Part shown: positions 1 to 9,345 of the stretch, in pieces
How the letters are laid out: every line of letters begins with the position of its first letter
How positions within the stretch are numbered: position 1 is the stretch's first letter
Assembly (NCBI RefSeq): GCF_958304185.1
Contig: NZ_OY284433.1
Location: forward strand, 1,054,001 to 1,118,000
Origin: an uncultured Erythrobacter sp.
GTDB taxonomy: Bacteria; Pseudomonadota; Alphaproteobacteria; Sphingomonadales; Sphingomonadaceae
Reading direction: 5' to 3'
DNA: 64,000 bases
Notes under the pieces: model-generated
What the model was told of the DNA's origin: nothing
The model's input: only the letters and a program-made list of their open reading frames with translations
Databases searched by the model: none
Position numbers and translations under genes: made by a program

Positions 1-926
1 CAGGTGGTCTCCCCTTCGTCCGTCGCGCCCACGACCTTCGGCTGGGTGACGCCTTCCGGCAGGCGCAGATACAGCCGCGGCGGCGTGCGCATATCGAAGG
101 CCAAGACCTTGCCGCCGAGCAGCCGGTTCTGCCCATCGAGCTTCGCAAACTTGACCAACGCGGTCGCGGATTCCACTTCGCCTTCGGGCAGCGCGAGCAA
201 TTGCCCGGTGCGGAAGGTGAGGTTCCAACGGCGGTTGCCGACCCATTCGGCGGCTTCGACCTTGGGCGCCAAGGCAGGCGCAGCGGCAAGCAGGGTTTCG
301 AGGCTACGCGCCTGCTTGCCCGCACCCGGCCCGGCGAGCCGCAGCATCCCCTTGGCTTTCTCCGCCGCGACCGGCTCAAGCTCAACCCCGGCGGCGTCAA
401 TCAGCATCAGCCGATCCGGCCGTTCGAGCACCGCGTGCGGCTGACGCTCGACGATATCGATCGCCAGCGTATGCGGCAGCTGGATCGAGACCCGCGCGTC
501 CTTGACCCACGGCAGCGCCCGCAGTTCCGCGCGCAGCTTGGCCAAGTCGACGTCTGGCATCGCCTGATTGCGGGTGGCGAGCGCGCGGGCATAGACCTGC
601 TGTTCGTCCATCCGCGAGGTGCCGGTGACGCGCACATGGCGCACTTCGAACCCCGCATCGGCAGCAATCCGCGCCACCTGCGCCTGCGCCAATGCGGGCA
701 CACCGGCCAGACTGGCGATTACGAAAGCGACACCCACGCCGGTGCCGATGATCATGGCGAGCCAGATGCGGCTCCACTGTTCTTCGGTGAAAGGCAGCAC
801 GCCCATCGCCTTGTCGAGAATGCCGCTCGCCTGCCCCCGCGCGCGCCGGGCGGTCTGGCTTCGGCTCTGCGACTTGGCTGCGCGGCGTACCCCGGTGGTG
901 CCGCTACGCCTGATCTGCTGTGCCAT
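1..926 (-). CDS. ftsQ: Cell division protein FtsQ (3' end missing)
   Basis: Bitopic inner-membrane divisome protein that links FtsL/FtsB to the septal synthase. Reading the minus strand from ATG at 926 gives a basic cytoplasmic tail of about 50 residues, one membrane span at about residues 54-78, then a POTRA-like domain beginning near residue 92 (GFEVRHVRVTGTSRMDEQQV) and a beta domain with the conserved LPWVKDARVSIQLP stretch. The reading frame is open to the window edge, so about 308 codons are visible and the C-terminus is outside. It overlaps the end of ddl by 23 nt, the usual order in alphaproteobacterial dcw clusters; ftsA and ftsZ would be expected just beyond position 1. The identity rests on position, topology and the POTRA pattern. 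Confidence 0.93.
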   Translation of the reverse strand, partial: MAQQIRRSGTTGVRRAAKSQSRSQTARRARGQASGILDKAMGVLPFTEEQWSRIWLAMIIGTGVGVAFVIASLAGVPALAQAQVARIAADAGFEVRHVRVTGTSRMDEQQVYARALATRNQAMPDVDLAKLRAELRALPWVKDARVSIQLPHTLAIDIVERQPHAVLERPDRLMLIDAAGVELEPVAAEKAKGMLRLAGPGAGKQARSLETLLAAAPALAPKVEAAEWVGNRRWNLTFRTGQLLALPEGEVESATALVKFAKLDGQNRLLGGKVLAFDMRTPPRLYLRLPEGVTQPKVVGATDEGETT

Positions 927-1896
927 TGCCGCCCCCCTTTGCCTGTTTCGCCGCGTGCACCCGCAAGGCTTCCGCTACCAGCATCTCGACCAGATCGGCA
1001 TAAGGGATGCCGCTATGGGCCGCCTGTTCGGGCACGAGGCTGAGCGGCGTCATGCCCGGCTGGGTGTTTGTTTCGAGCACGAAGAGCCCATCTTCGCCCG
1101 CTTCGTCATCCCAGCGGAAATCGGTGCGGCTGGTGCCGTGGCAACCCAAGACCTGATGCGCCTTGACGGCATAGGCCTCGCACAGAGCAGTGATTTCGGG
1201 CGGGAGCTTGGCCGGGAAGACGTGGAGCGTGCGGCCCTCGGTGTATTTGTGCTCGTAATCGTAGAAACCGTTTTCGATCACCAACTCGGTGACGCCCAAT
1301 GCACGCGGGCCGTCGGGGCCGTCGAGCACGGCAGCGGTCAATTCGCGGCCCTTGATGAAAGGTTCGGCGAGCAACTCGGCGAATTCCTGCCACGGCCCGC
1401 GCGCGTCCGGGCTGATCGGGTTGCCGACATTGCTCTCAGCGGTGACGATGGCGACGCCCACGGAGGAACCTTCATTGACCGGCTTCAGCACATAGGGGCG
1501 CGGCAACGGATCGCGCTCGTAAAGCTCCTCGCGCGTCACGATCCGTCCGCCGGGCATTGGGATGCCGTGGGGCACCAGCGCCTGCTTTGTCAGCTGCTTG
1601 TCAATCGCGATCACCGATGTGGCGAGGCCCGAATGGGTATAAGCGAGGCCCATCAGATCGAGCATCCCCTGCACCGTCCCGTCCTCGCCCGGCACGCCGT
1701 GGAGGGCGTTGAAGACGACATCAGGCTTTGCTTCATGGAGGCGCAACGCGACATCGCGGCCCATGTCGATCCGGGTGACGCGGTGGCCCTTGCTCTCAAG
1801 CGCATCGGCCACGCCCGCGCCGCTCGTCAGCGAAACGGGGCGTTCGTTGGCCCAGCCGCCCATCAGGACTGCAACGTGGAGGGGGGACTTAAGCAC
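904..1896 (-). CDS. ddl: D-alanine--D-alanine ligase
   Basis: ATP-grasp ligase that makes the D-Ala-D-Ala dipeptide used by MurF. Visible features are the N-terminal VLMGGWANERPVSL motif, GEDGTVQGMLDLMGLAYTHS in the substrate region, KPVNEGSSVGV in the ATP-grasp core, and the C-terminal metal/ATP-binding ETNTQPGMTPLSLVPEQA. I place the start at GTG 1896 (330 aa), which has GGAG about 10 nt upstream. The frame stays open further upstream to 1983, but that extension encodes RQAQGERS, the translation of a palindromic repeat lying there, so the longer N-terminus is probably spurious. It follows murB across a 117-bp gap filled by that repeat and overlaps ftsQ by 23 nt. Confidence 0.95.
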   Translation of the reverse strand: MLKSPLHVAVLMGGWANERPVSLTSGAGVADALESKGHRVTRIDMGRDVALRLHEAKPDVVFNALHGVPGEDGTVQGMLDLMGLAYTHSGLATSVIAIDKQLTKQALVPHGIPMPGGRIVTREELYERDPLPRPYVLKPVNEGSSVGVAIVTAESNVGNPISPDARGPWQEFAELLAEPFIKGRELTAAVLDGPDGPRALGVTELVIENGFYDYEHKYTEGRTLHVFPAKLPPEITALCEAYAVKAHQVLGCHGTSRTDFRWDDEAGEDGLFVLETNTQPGMTPLSLVPEQAAHSGIPYADLVEMLVAEALRVHAAKQAKGGGNGTADQA

Positions 1897-1908
1897 GGGA
1901 CCAAAACT

Positions 1909-1998
1909 CCGTTCGCCCTGAGCTTGTCGAAGGGCCGTCCTTCTTCTGAAGCGGGCAAAAAGTGAAGTACGGGGCTTCGACAAGCTCAGCCCGAACGG
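1909..1998. repeat. Palindromic repeat doublet inside the dcw operon
   Basis: Two arms of about 28 bp face each other: 1909-1936 contains CCCTGAGCTTGTCGAAGGG and 1971-1998 contains GGGCTTCGACAAGCTCAGCC. They are inverted copies sharing the core TGAGCTTGTCGAAG and could fold into a hairpin in the murB-ddl message. Translated, the arms give RQAQGERS and VRAELVEAP, peptide tags often seen where such repeats run into gene ends. It fills most of the 117-bp gap between murB and ddl. Confidence 0.85.
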
Positions 1999-2013
1999 TG
2001 TGGGAAAGAACCA

Positions 2014-2979
2014 TCACGGCCTCCCCACCCGCTGAATTTCCCATTCGAGACTTACGCCCGTCTGGGCATAGACCTTGTCGCGCACCATTTCGCCCAGCCC
2101 TTCGATGTCGGCGCTGGTGGCGGTGCCGGTGTTGATGAGGAAATTGGTGTGCTTTTCGCTGACTTGCGCGCCGCCCAGCGTCAGACCACGGCAGCCCGCG
2201 CGGTCGACCAACTCCCAAGCCTTGTGGCCTTCGGGGTTTTTGAAGGTCGACCCGCCGGTCTTGGTGCGCAGCGGTTGTGACGCTTCGCGCGCGGCAGCGA
2301 TGCGGTCCATTTCGGCACCGATTTCGGCCGGATCGCCGGGATGGCCACGGAACCGCGCTGAAACGACAATCGCCCCATCGGGCAGCGCAGAGTGGCGGTA
2401 GCCGTAATCGAGTTCGGCGGCCGTCAGCGTCACGAAGGATCCTTCGGGCAGGATCACCGCGCAATCGAGCAGCACATCGGCCACCTCGCGCCCGTACGCT
2501 CCGCCGTTCATCCGCACGAAGCCGCCGACCGTGCCGGGGATGCCGCGCAGGAATTCCACGCCCGCAATGCCATTGTCCCGCGCGGTCGAGGCGACCAGAA
2601 TCCCGCTTGCCCCGCCGCCGCAGGTAATCTCGTTCTCGCCAGTGATGGTGACGCCCGCGAAGGCTTTGCCCAGCCGCACCACCACGCCAGGAACCCCGCC
2701 GTCGCGGACGATCATGTTCGAGCCGAGGCCGAGCGCCATGACCGGGATTTCCCCGCCGAGCCGTTCAAGGAAGGTCTTGAGGTCATCCAGATCGGCCGGT
2801 TCGAACAGCCAGTCAGCCGGCCCGCCAGTCTTGAACCAGGTATAGGGTGCAAGCGGGGCCTTGCAGGTCAGCTTACCGCGAATGCCTTCGAGCGGCACGG
2901 GCGCCGACACGCCGCCTTCGACTGCGCAGGTCGGGGCAGCGCCGTTATCATATTCATAGCTGTCGCCCGGCTGGTTCAT
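2014..2979 (-). CDS. murB: UDP-N-acetylenolpyruvoylglucosamine reductase
   Basis: FAD enzyme that reduces UDP-GlcNAc-enolpyruvate to UDP-MurNAc with NADPH in the cytoplasm. Seen in order: NTWFKTGG-like entry ([16 protein letters not shown]), the FAD-binding [30 protein letters not shown], and GSTFKNP with the catalytic serine, ending in the family-typical LEWEIQRVG. The start at 2979 ([11 protein letters not shown], 321 aa) overlaps the murC stop in an ATGA quartet, so the upstream in-frame ATG is rejected. The first about 35 residues are not conserved in character and may be a short variable tail. Confidence 0.96.
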   Translation of the reverse strand: MNQPGDSYEYDNGAAPTCAVEGGVSAPVPLEGIRGKLTCKAPLAPYTWFKTGGPADWLFEPADLDDLKTFLERLGGEIPVMALGLGSNMIVRDGGVPGVVVRLGKAFAGVTITGENEITCGGGASGILVASTARDNGIAGVEFLRGIPGTVGGFVRMNGGAYGREVADVLLDCAVILPEGSFVTLTAAELDYGYRHSALPDGAIVVSARFRGHPGDPAEIGAEMDRIAAAREASQPLRTKTGGSTFKNPEGHKAWELVDRAGCRGLTLGGAQVSEKHTNFLINTGTATSADIEGLGEMVRDKVYAQTGVSLEWEIQRVGRP

Positions 2980-4421
2980 GCCGCATCCCGCTTGGCCGCG
3001 ATGGCAGGCGCGAGGCCCGCCGCCCAGCGGGTGATGTCGCCCGCGCCAAGGCACACGACCATGTCGCCCGGTTGGACTTCGCCTGCCAGCGTCTCCGCCA
3101 GCGCGTCCGCCCCGGCGATTTCGCGTGCCGCACGATGCCCGCGCGCCTTCATCCCGGCGACCAACGCGGTGTGATCGACGCCCGGCAAAGGCTCCTCGCC
3201 CGCCGGATAGACCGGGGCGACATAGGCGATGTCGGCATCGTCAAAGCAGGACTGAAAGGCGTCCATCAGGTCATTGAGACGCGAATAGCGGTGCGGCTGG
3301 GCAACCGCGATCACCCGGCCGTCCGTCCCCGCCACCGCCTCACGCGCCGCGCTGAGCACGGCGCGGATTTCGACCGGGTGGTGGGCGTAATCGTCAATCA
3401 CCGTCACCGCGCCGCCATCGACCGCCACAGAGCCGACCTTGGTGAACCGCCGCCGCACGCCGCCGAAGCGCGCAAAGCCGGTGCGGATCACCTCGTCCGA
3501 ACAGCCCATCTCGATCGCCACAGCAATCGCGGCGAGCGCGTTCTGGACATTGTGACGTCCCGGCATGGGCAGGTGCACGCCTTCGATCCGGCGATCCTCG
3601 CGGCTGTCCTTCGGCCCGCGCTGGCGCACGATCACATCGAAGCTGTTGCCGCCGTCAAGGCTGCGGATATTGACCCCGCAGATGTCGGCTTGCAGTGAGA
3701 AGCCGTAAGTCACGACCTTGCGATCGCGCACCTGCCCGATCACCGCCTGCACTTCGGGGTGGTCCACGCACAGCACCGCCGCTCCGTAGAACGGGACGTT
3801 GTGGATGAACTCAACGAACGCCCGTTTCACGCCGTCGAAATCACCGTAGTGATCAAGATGTTCGGGGTCGATGTTCGTAACAACTGCAATGGTGCCGTCG
3901 AGGCGCAGGAAAGAGCCGTCGCTTTCGTCCGCTTCGACCACCATCCAGTCGGAATCGCCGAGCCGTGCGTTCGAGCCATATTGTTCGATGATCCCGCCGT
4001 TGATGACGGTCGGATCAACCCCGCCCGCATCCAGCAGGGTGGCAATCATGCTGGTCGTCGTGGTCTTGCCATGCGTGCCTGCCACCGCGACGGTAGATTT
4101 GAGGCGCATCAATTCGGCCAGCATTTCAGCGCGGCGCACCACGGGGATGCGGGCTTCCAATGCGGCGGCGACTTCGGGGTTGGTGCGGCGCACGGCGGTG
4201 GAGGTGACGACCACTGCGACGCCCTCCACATTCTCCTTGGCGTGGCCGATATGCACCGTGATCCCGCGCGCGCGCAGACGCTCGACGCTGGGGCCTTCGG
4301 AAATGTCGGAGCCTTGGACGGTGTAGCCCAGATTGCGCATCACCTCGGCGATGCCGGACATCCCGATCCCGCCGATGCCGACGAAGTGGATTGTGCCGAT
4401 GTCAGTGCCGACGCCCTTCAT
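2976..4421 (-). CDS. murC: UDP-N-acetylmuramate--L-alanine ligase
   Basis: First amino-acid-adding Mur ligase; attaches L-Ala to UDP-MurNAc using ATP. The N-terminal Rossmann segment [18 protein letters not shown], the P-loop [16 protein letters not shown], the [11 protein letters not shown] stretch and the C-terminal [14 protein letters not shown] are all intact. Start ATG 4421 (481 aa) sits in a 4-bp ATGA overlap with the end of murG and ends in another with murB, which argues for translational coupling through murG-murC-murB. An open frame continues upstream, but it lies in the murG reading region and shows only arginine-rich out-of-frame composition. Confidence 0.97.
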   Translation of the reverse strand: MKGVGTDIGTIHFVGIGGIGMSGIAEVMRNLGYTVQGSDISEGPSVERLRARGITVHIGHAKENVEGVAVVVTSTAVRRTNPEVAAALEARIPVVRRAEMLAELMRLKSTVAVAGTHGKTTTTSMIATLLDAGGVDPTVINGGIIEQYGSNARLGDSDWMVVEADESDGSFLRLDGTIAVVTNIDPEHLDHYGDFDGVKRAFVEFIHNVPFYGAAVLCVDHPEVQAVIGQVRDRKVVTYGFSLQADICGVNIRSLDGGNSFDVIVRQRGPKDSREDRRIEGVHLPMPGRHNVQNALAAIAVAIEMGCSDEVIRTGFARFGGVRRRFTKVGSVAVDGGAVTVIDDYAHHPVEIRAVLSAAREAVAGTDGRVIAVAQPHRYSRLNDLMDAFQSCFDDADIAYVAPVYPAGEEPLPGVDHTALVAGMKARGHRAAREIAGADALAETLAGEVQPGDMVVCLGAGDITRWAAGLAPAIAAKRDAA

Positions 4422-5647
4422 GCTGCGTTCTGCTCTTCGGTCTTCTCGCCGCCGGCAGCAGCGGTGGAGGCCCGCGCGCGGAGCCGGACCGCGGCAGGCG
4501 CAGCCTCGCCGACGCGGATCACGTCCATCAGATCGATACCGCTCATGCTCTCGACCAGATCGGCCAAGTCCTTCGCCGCGTCGGGCCGCCCGCAATTGAA
4601 GGCGCAATGCGCCGCGTTGGCGAGGCTGGCGGGGTTCATCGCCATCGCCTGAATCTGCTTGGCCAGTTCCTTGGGCTGGAACGCGTCCTGCCGGATCATG
4701 CGCGCGCCGCCGGTCTTCACCATCTCGCGGGTGTTGACCGCCTGATGATCATCGGTCGCTATCGGCAGCGGGACGAGGATCGCCGGGCGGCCCACAGCGG
4801 TCAGCTCGGCAATGGTCGAAGCGCCCGCGCGGCCGATGAACAGATGCGCGTCAGCCAGACGTTCATGCATGTCTTCAAAATAGGTGCCGAGTTCGGCGGG
4901 GATGTCGTGATTGGCATAGCGCGCCCGCACCGTCTCCAAATCCTCGGCACGGCATTGCTGAGTCACCTGCAAGCGCTGGCGCAGTGCAGGCGGCAGCATG
5001 GCGAGGCCATCCGGCACCACCTCCGAAAGCACCCGCGCGCCCTGCGATCCGCCGGTCACCAGAATGCGCAGCAAGCTTTCTTCGGTGAAGGCGGGGAAGT
5101 CCTTGTCGCGCAGGGCCAGAACCTCGGCGCGTACCGGATTGCCGGTGAGGCGCACCTTGTGGGCGTGTTTGGGCTTCAAGCGGTCGACCTTGTCATAGGA
5201 GGTCGCAATCGCGTCCACCCGGCCCGCGAGCAGGCGGTTCACCCGCCCCAGCACCGCGTTCTGTTCGTGGACGATGCTTGGCAGCTTGGCCGCGGTCGCC
5301 GCCAGCAGCGCGGGGAGCGCGGGATAGCCGCCGAAGCCGACGATGGCAGACGGCGCAAAGGCCTCGAACAACCGCAGCGCCATCGCGCGGCCTTCCAGCA
5401 CGGCGCTGATCCCGGCTGGCCAGCCCAGCGGGTTCTTGCCGAAGCGCCCGGCGGGCAGGACATGGGCGGTGAGGAAATCGGGCTTGCCCGGGATCGCCGC
5501 GCCGCGTTCATCGGTGATCAGCGCCACATGATGGCCGCGCGCATGGAGCTCTGCCGCCAGCGCAAAAGCCGGGATCAGGTGCCCGCCGGTGCCGCCTGCG
5601 GCCAGCACATAATGGCGAGAAGCGCCGGTCGGGGTATGGCTGGTCAT
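4418..5647 (-). CDS. murG: UDP-GlcNAc:lipid I N-acetylglucosaminyltransferase
   Basis: Membrane-associated GT-B glycosyltransferase converting lipid I to lipid II. Diagnostic motifs are the N-terminal [42 protein letters not shown], the C-domain [15 protein letters not shown] and the UDP-GlcNAc binding [17 protein letters not shown]. The protein is 409 residues, slightly longer than usual because of an Ala/Arg-rich C-terminal tail ([20 protein letters not shown]) with no recognised role. ATGA overlaps join it to ftsW upstream and murC downstream. Confidence 0.97.
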   Translation of the reverse strand: MTSHTPTGASRHYVLAAGGTGGHLIPAFALAAELHARGHHVALITDERGAAIPGKPDFLTAHVLPAGRFGKNPLGWPAGISAVLEGRAMALRLFEAFAPSAIVGFGGYPALPALLAATAAKLPSIVHEQNAVLGRVNRLLAGRVDAIATSYDKVDRLKPKHAHKVRLTGNPVRAEVLALRDKDFPAFTEESLLRILVTGGSQGARVLSEVVPDGLAMLPPALRQRLQVTQQCRAEDLETVRARYANHDIPAELGTYFEDMHERLADAHLFIGRAGASTIAELTAVGRPAILVPLPIATDDHQAVNTREMVKTGGARMIRQDAFQPKELAKQIQAMAMNPASLANAAHCAFNCGRPDAAKDLADLVESMSGIDLMDVIRVGEAAPAAVRLRARASTAAAGGEKTEEQNAA

Positions 5648-6873
5648 GCGCTGGGATCCTTGCGTTCGATCAGATCGCGCAAACTGCCGCCCTCACGAGC
5701 GAGGAACGGATTGCGCCGGGTGATCGCCAGCAATAGCCCAAGCGTGAAGCACACCGCCAGTGTCGATGAACCGCCATAGGAGATCAGCGGCAAAGTCATC
5801 CCCTTCGAGGGAAACAGCTTGAGGTTCACCAGCATGTTGATGAAGGCTTGCCCGCCGAACTGGGTGATGAGGCCGGTCGCCGCCAGCAGCGCGAACAGAT
5901 TGTCCTCGCCCACCAGCCGCACCAGCACCCGCAGCACCAACGCGCAATAGAGCAGCACGATCAGCCCGCAGGTGATGAGGCCGAACTCCTCGCCGATGAC
6001 CGAGAAGATGTAATCGGTATGCGCCTCGGGCAGGTTCATCTTCCGCACGCCAAGCCACAGGCCGGTGCCGGTCCAGCCGCCCGCCGTGATCGTGCGCTGG
6101 GCAAGGTCGACCTGATCGAAGGCCGTGCCGCCGCCCAGAAACCCGTCAATCCGGTGGCGGGCATTGTCGTAGAACACATAGGCTAGCCCCAGCGCGCCTA
6201 CGGCCGCGCCAATCAGCCCGGCAATGCGCTGCCATGCGACACCCGCCAGCAGCACCATCACCAGCCAGATCCCGCCGAACAGGATCGCATCGCCAAGGTT
6301 GGGTTGCAGCATCAAGAGGCCCGCAATCAGCCCCATCAATCCGGTGACATACCACACCACGGGCAAGCCCGGATCGCGCAGGCGCCAGCTGAGGATCCAA
6401 GCGCAGATGATCGCAAAGCCGGGCTTCAGGAACTCGGACGGCTGAAGGCTCATGCCGACATTGATCCAGCGCTTGGCGCCGTTCTTTTCCTCGCCGATGA
6501 TCGGCACCACAAACAACAGCGCCAGCATCACCGCGCCCACCAGAATGCCGAGCCGCCGGGCCTGATCGCGGTTGAGGAACGACAAGCCGATCATCAGCAT
6601 CAACCCCATCAGCTGAAACACGATGTGCCGTTTGAAGAACATGAAATCGGCCACGCGCTCTTTCGCAGTGGAAAGCTGGTCGGCGCTGGCAGGCGAGGCC
6701 GCAGCGACCGCGACGATGCCGATCGCCATCAACAGGCCGATCAGCAGCAACAGCACTTTGTCGATCTCGCGCCACCAGATGCGCAGGGCATCACGCCAGC
6801 GGCGCTGCACCGGCACAGGGGGGAGAAAATTGCCAGCGCCGCGTGGGGCAGAGGTATAGGCCGGTGCGGTCAT
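5644..6873 (-). CDS. ftsW: Peptidoglycan glycosyltransferase FtsW
   Basis: SEDS-family polytopic membrane protein that polymerises septal glycan with FtsI. The cytoplasmic N-terminus of about 35 residues is followed by multiple hydrophobic segments. SEDS motifs are clear: GAKRWINVGMSLQPSEFLKP, the catalytic-loop region EAHTDYIFSVIGEEFG, and PLISYGGSS near the end. At 409 aa it has the normal length. It is joined to murD and murG by ATGA overlaps; its partner gene ftsI lies in the same operon. RodA is the alternative SEDS member, but the dcw location supports FtsW. Confidence 0.96.
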   Translation of the reverse strand: MTAPAYTSAPRGAGNFLPPVPVQRRWRDALRIWWREIDKVLLLLIGLLMAIGIVAVAAASPASADQLSTAKERVADFMFFKRHIVFQLMGLMLMIGLSFLNRDQARRLGILVGAVMLALLFVVPIIGEEKNGAKRWINVGMSLQPSEFLKPGFAIICAWILSWRLRDPGLPVVWYVTGLMGLIAGLLMLQPNLGDAILFGGIWLVMVLLAGVAWQRIAGLIGAAVGALGLAYVFYDNARHRIDGFLGGGTAFDQVDLAQRTITAGGWTGTGLWLGVRKMNLPEAHTDYIFSVIGEEFGLITCGLIVLLYCALVLRVLVRLVGEDNLFALLAATGLITQFGGQAFINMLVNLKLFPSKGMTLPLISYGGSSTLAVCFTLGLLLAITRRNPFLAREGGSLRDLIERKDPSA

Positions 6874-8240
6874 GGCAGAATGCTCCGGCTTGCGGTGTCA
6901 TCGCAAGGATCGCAGCCGGTGATGACCCCAACCATCTGGCGGAAGTGCGTGCCGCGCTTTTCGTAATCGCGGAACTGGTCGTAACTGGCGCAGGCGGGGG
7001 AGAGCAGCACCACTTCGCCCGGACGGGCCGCTTCGGCCGCGCGGCGCACGGCTTCGCTGATCAGCTCGCAGCGGTGGGTCAGGACCTGCCCTTCGAGCAG
7101 ATCGGCAAACATCGGCCCGGCCTCCCCCACGGTATAGGCAGCCGCGACATTGCCCAGATGGTCGGCGCAGGCGCCAAGCCCATCTTCCTTGGGCAATCCG
7201 CCGACAATCCAGTGGATGCGCGGGAGCCCGTCATTGATGGCCGAGTCCGGCGGGAACGCGGCAAGCGCCGGGGCGGCCGAGGCAGCGTTGGTCGCCTTGC
7301 TGTCGTTGATATAGGTGACGCCGTCCACCTCGCACACGCGCTCCATCCGGTGGGGAAGACCGCGATAGGTGGCAAGGCCGTTAGCGATCTGCGCATCGCT
7401 CAGCCCCAGCTGGCGGCAGATCGCAACCGCGACGGCAGCGTTCTGGGCATTGTGCGGCCCGGCGAGCGAAGGGGAGCGGCCCTCGGCCAGTCCCGCTGCA
7501 TCGAGATCGGCGGTCTTGATCCGCACCAGCGGCTTGCCCCCAGCGGCCAGCCGGTCGGCGATGGCACGGGTGGGTTCATCTTCGTCGCAAATCAGCGCAG
7601 TGCCGGTCTGCTGCATCTCGAACAGGCGTTCCTTGGATTCGGCATAAGCTTCAAAGCTGGCGTAGCGGTCCAAGTGATCGGGCGTGATGTTGGTCAGCGC
7701 GGCAATATCGCAATCGAGCGTGAAGGTGAGGTCGATCTGGAAGCTCGACAGCTCCAGCACATAGACCCCGCCTTCCGGCAGGGGGTCCTGCCCCAAGATC
7801 GGGTCGCCGATATTGCCGCCCATGACACAAGGCACGCCGGCGCATTCGAGGATGTGGTGCGTCAGCGCGGTGGTGGTCGACTTGCCGTTGGTGCCAGTGA
7901 TGCCGACCACGCGGTGCGGCGGCAGGTGCGGCCGCGCGGCGGCGAACAGCTCGATATCACCGATCACCGGCAGGCCATATTGCCACACGTGCGGCGCGAT
8001 CGGGTGTGTGTTCAGCGGCACGCCGGGCGACACCACCACGCCCGCAAAGCCGGTGAGGTCAAGCTCCAGCGGATCGATCAAGCGGCAACGGCCCTCGAAC
8101 GGCTCACGCGCGACATCCTGCCGGTCCCAGCCGATCACTTCCGCCCCGCTCGCGATCAAGGCCTCAGCCGCCGCCGCGCCCGAGCGCGCGAGGCCGAGCA
8201 CAGCGTAACGCTTTCCGGCAAAGGCGGGGGAGGTGATCAT
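6870..8240 (-). CDS. murD: UDP-N-acetylmuramoylalanine--D-glutamate ligase
   Basis: Second Mur ligase; adds D-Glu to UDP-MurNAc-L-Ala. Evidence includes the N-terminal RYAVLGLARSGAAAAEAL, the P-loop GTNGKSTTTALTHHIL, GGNIGDPIL, NITPDHLDRY, YINDSKATNAASAAPAL and the C-terminal LLSPACASYDQFRDYEKRG, a MurD signature. Length 456 aa is typical. It starts 12 bp after the mraY stop and overlaps ftsW by 4 bp. Confidence 0.97.
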   Translation of the reverse strand: MITSPAFAGKRYAVLGLARSGAAAAEALIASGAEVIGWDRQDVAREPFEGRCRLIDPLELDLTGFAGVVVSPGVPLNTHPIAPHVWQYGLPVIGDIELFAAARPHLPPHRVVGITGTNGKSTTTALTHHILECAGVPCVMGGNIGDPILGQDPLPEGGVYVLELSSFQIDLTFTLDCDIAALTNITPDHLDRYASFEAYAESKERLFEMQQTGTALICDEDEPTRAIADRLAAGGKPLVRIKTADLDAAGLAEGRSPSLAGPHNAQNAAVAVAICRQLGLSDAQIANGLATYRGLPHRMERVCEVDGVTYINDSKATNAASAAPALAAFPPDSAINDGLPRIHWIVGGLPKEDGLGACADHLGNVAAAYTVGEAGPMFADLLEGQVLTHRCELISEAVRRAAEAARPGEVVLLSPACASYDQFRDYEKRGTHFRQMVGVITGCDPCDDTASRSILP

Positions 8241-8252
8241 CCGCGCGGCGCC

Positions 8253-9323
8253 CTACCGCAGCTTCAGCGTGGAGAGGCCGATCAGCGCCAGCACGATGGC
8301 GATGATCCAGAACCGGATCACGACCTTGCTCTCACTCCAGCCCAATTGTTCGAAATGGTGGTGGATCGGGGCCATCTTGAACACCCGCCGTCCGGTGCGC
8401 TTGAACCAGAACACCTGCACGATCACGCTGACGGCTTCGAGCACGAACAGCCCGCCGACAATCGCCAGCACGACCTCATGATGCGAAGCGACCGCAATCG
8501 CGCCCAGCGCGCCGCCCAAGGCGAGCGAGCCGGTATCGCCCATGAACACCGCCGCCGGAGGCGCGTTGAACCACAGGAAGGCGAGCCCTGCCCCCATGAT
8601 CGCCGCACAGAAGATCGCCAGCTCCCCCGCACCCGGCACGTGCGGGATGCCGAGATAGGTGGAGAAATCCGCGCGCCCCACCAGATAGGCGATGATGGCG
8701 AACGTACCGCTGGCGATAATCACCGGCATGATCGCGAGGCCATCGAGCCCGTCCGTCAGGTTCACGGCATTCCCCGCGCCAACGATGACGAAGGCGGCGA
8801 ACACGTAATAGGCCGGCCCCAGCGGAATGCTCAGGCCCGCGGTGAAGGGCAGGTAGAGATTGGTGTTGATCTGGCTGACGATCAGGTAGCTCGCCACGCC
8901 CGCCACCACGAATTCGCCCAGCAGGCGGACGCGCGCCGGAACGCCCGCGTGGCTGTTTTTGGAGACCTTGTCGTAATCGTCGAGGAACCCGATGATCCCG
9001 AAGCCGATGGTGACCGCAAGGCAGGCCCAGACGAACGGGCTCGACAAGTCCATCCACAGCAACAGCGCCGCTGTCAGCGAGGTGAGGATCATCAGCCCGC
9101 CCATCGTCGGCGTCCCGCGCTTGGCGAGATGCGACTGCGGGCCGTCTTCGCGGATCGGTTGGCCTTTGCCCTGCCGCACGCGCAGTAGGTTGATGAAGCG
9201 CGGGCCGATGATCAGACCGATCACCAGCGCCGTCATCAGCGTCGCGCCCGCACGAAAGCTCTGGTAGCGAACCAGATTGAGGATGCCCTCGAAGCCAAGC
9301 CACTCGGCAAGCAGATATAGCAT
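8253..9323 (-). CDS. mraY: Phospho-N-acetylmuramoyl-pentapeptide transferase
   Basis: Integral membrane enzyme forming lipid I from UDP-MurNAc-pentapeptide and undecaprenyl phosphate. The family signatures are present: [11 protein letters not shown], the aspartate pair in [25 protein letters not shown], and the histidine-rich [14 protein letters not shown] loop near the end. About ten hydrophobic segments, 356 aa. It lies 22 bp after murF and 12 bp before murD, among the few non-overlapping junctions of the cluster. Confidence 0.97.
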   Translation of the reverse strand: MLYLLAEWLGFEGILNLVRYQSFRAGATLMTALVIGLIIGPRFINLLRVRQGKGQPIREDGPQSHLAKRGTPTMGGLMILTSLTAALLLWMDLSSPFVWACLAVTIGFGIIGFLDDYDKVSKNSHAGVPARVRLLGEFVVAGVASYLIVSQINTNLYLPFTAGLSIPLGPAYYVFAAFVIVGAGNAVNLTDGLDGLAIMPVIIASGTFAIIAYLVGRADFSTYLGIPHVPGAGELAIFCAAIMGAGLAFLWFNAPPAAVFMGDTGSLALGGALGAIAVASHHEVVLAIVGGLFVLEAVSVIVQVFWFKRTGRRVFKMAPIHHHFEQLGWSESKVVIRFWIIAIVLALIGLSTLKLR

Positions 9324-9345
9324 TCAGTCGTCCCTTGGCTCGGCC

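Noticed and set aside
6843-9188. 781-codon plus-strand frame opposite murD and mraY
   Set aside because: Same artefact: low-complexity His/Arg-rich translation opposite conserved genes, no start context.
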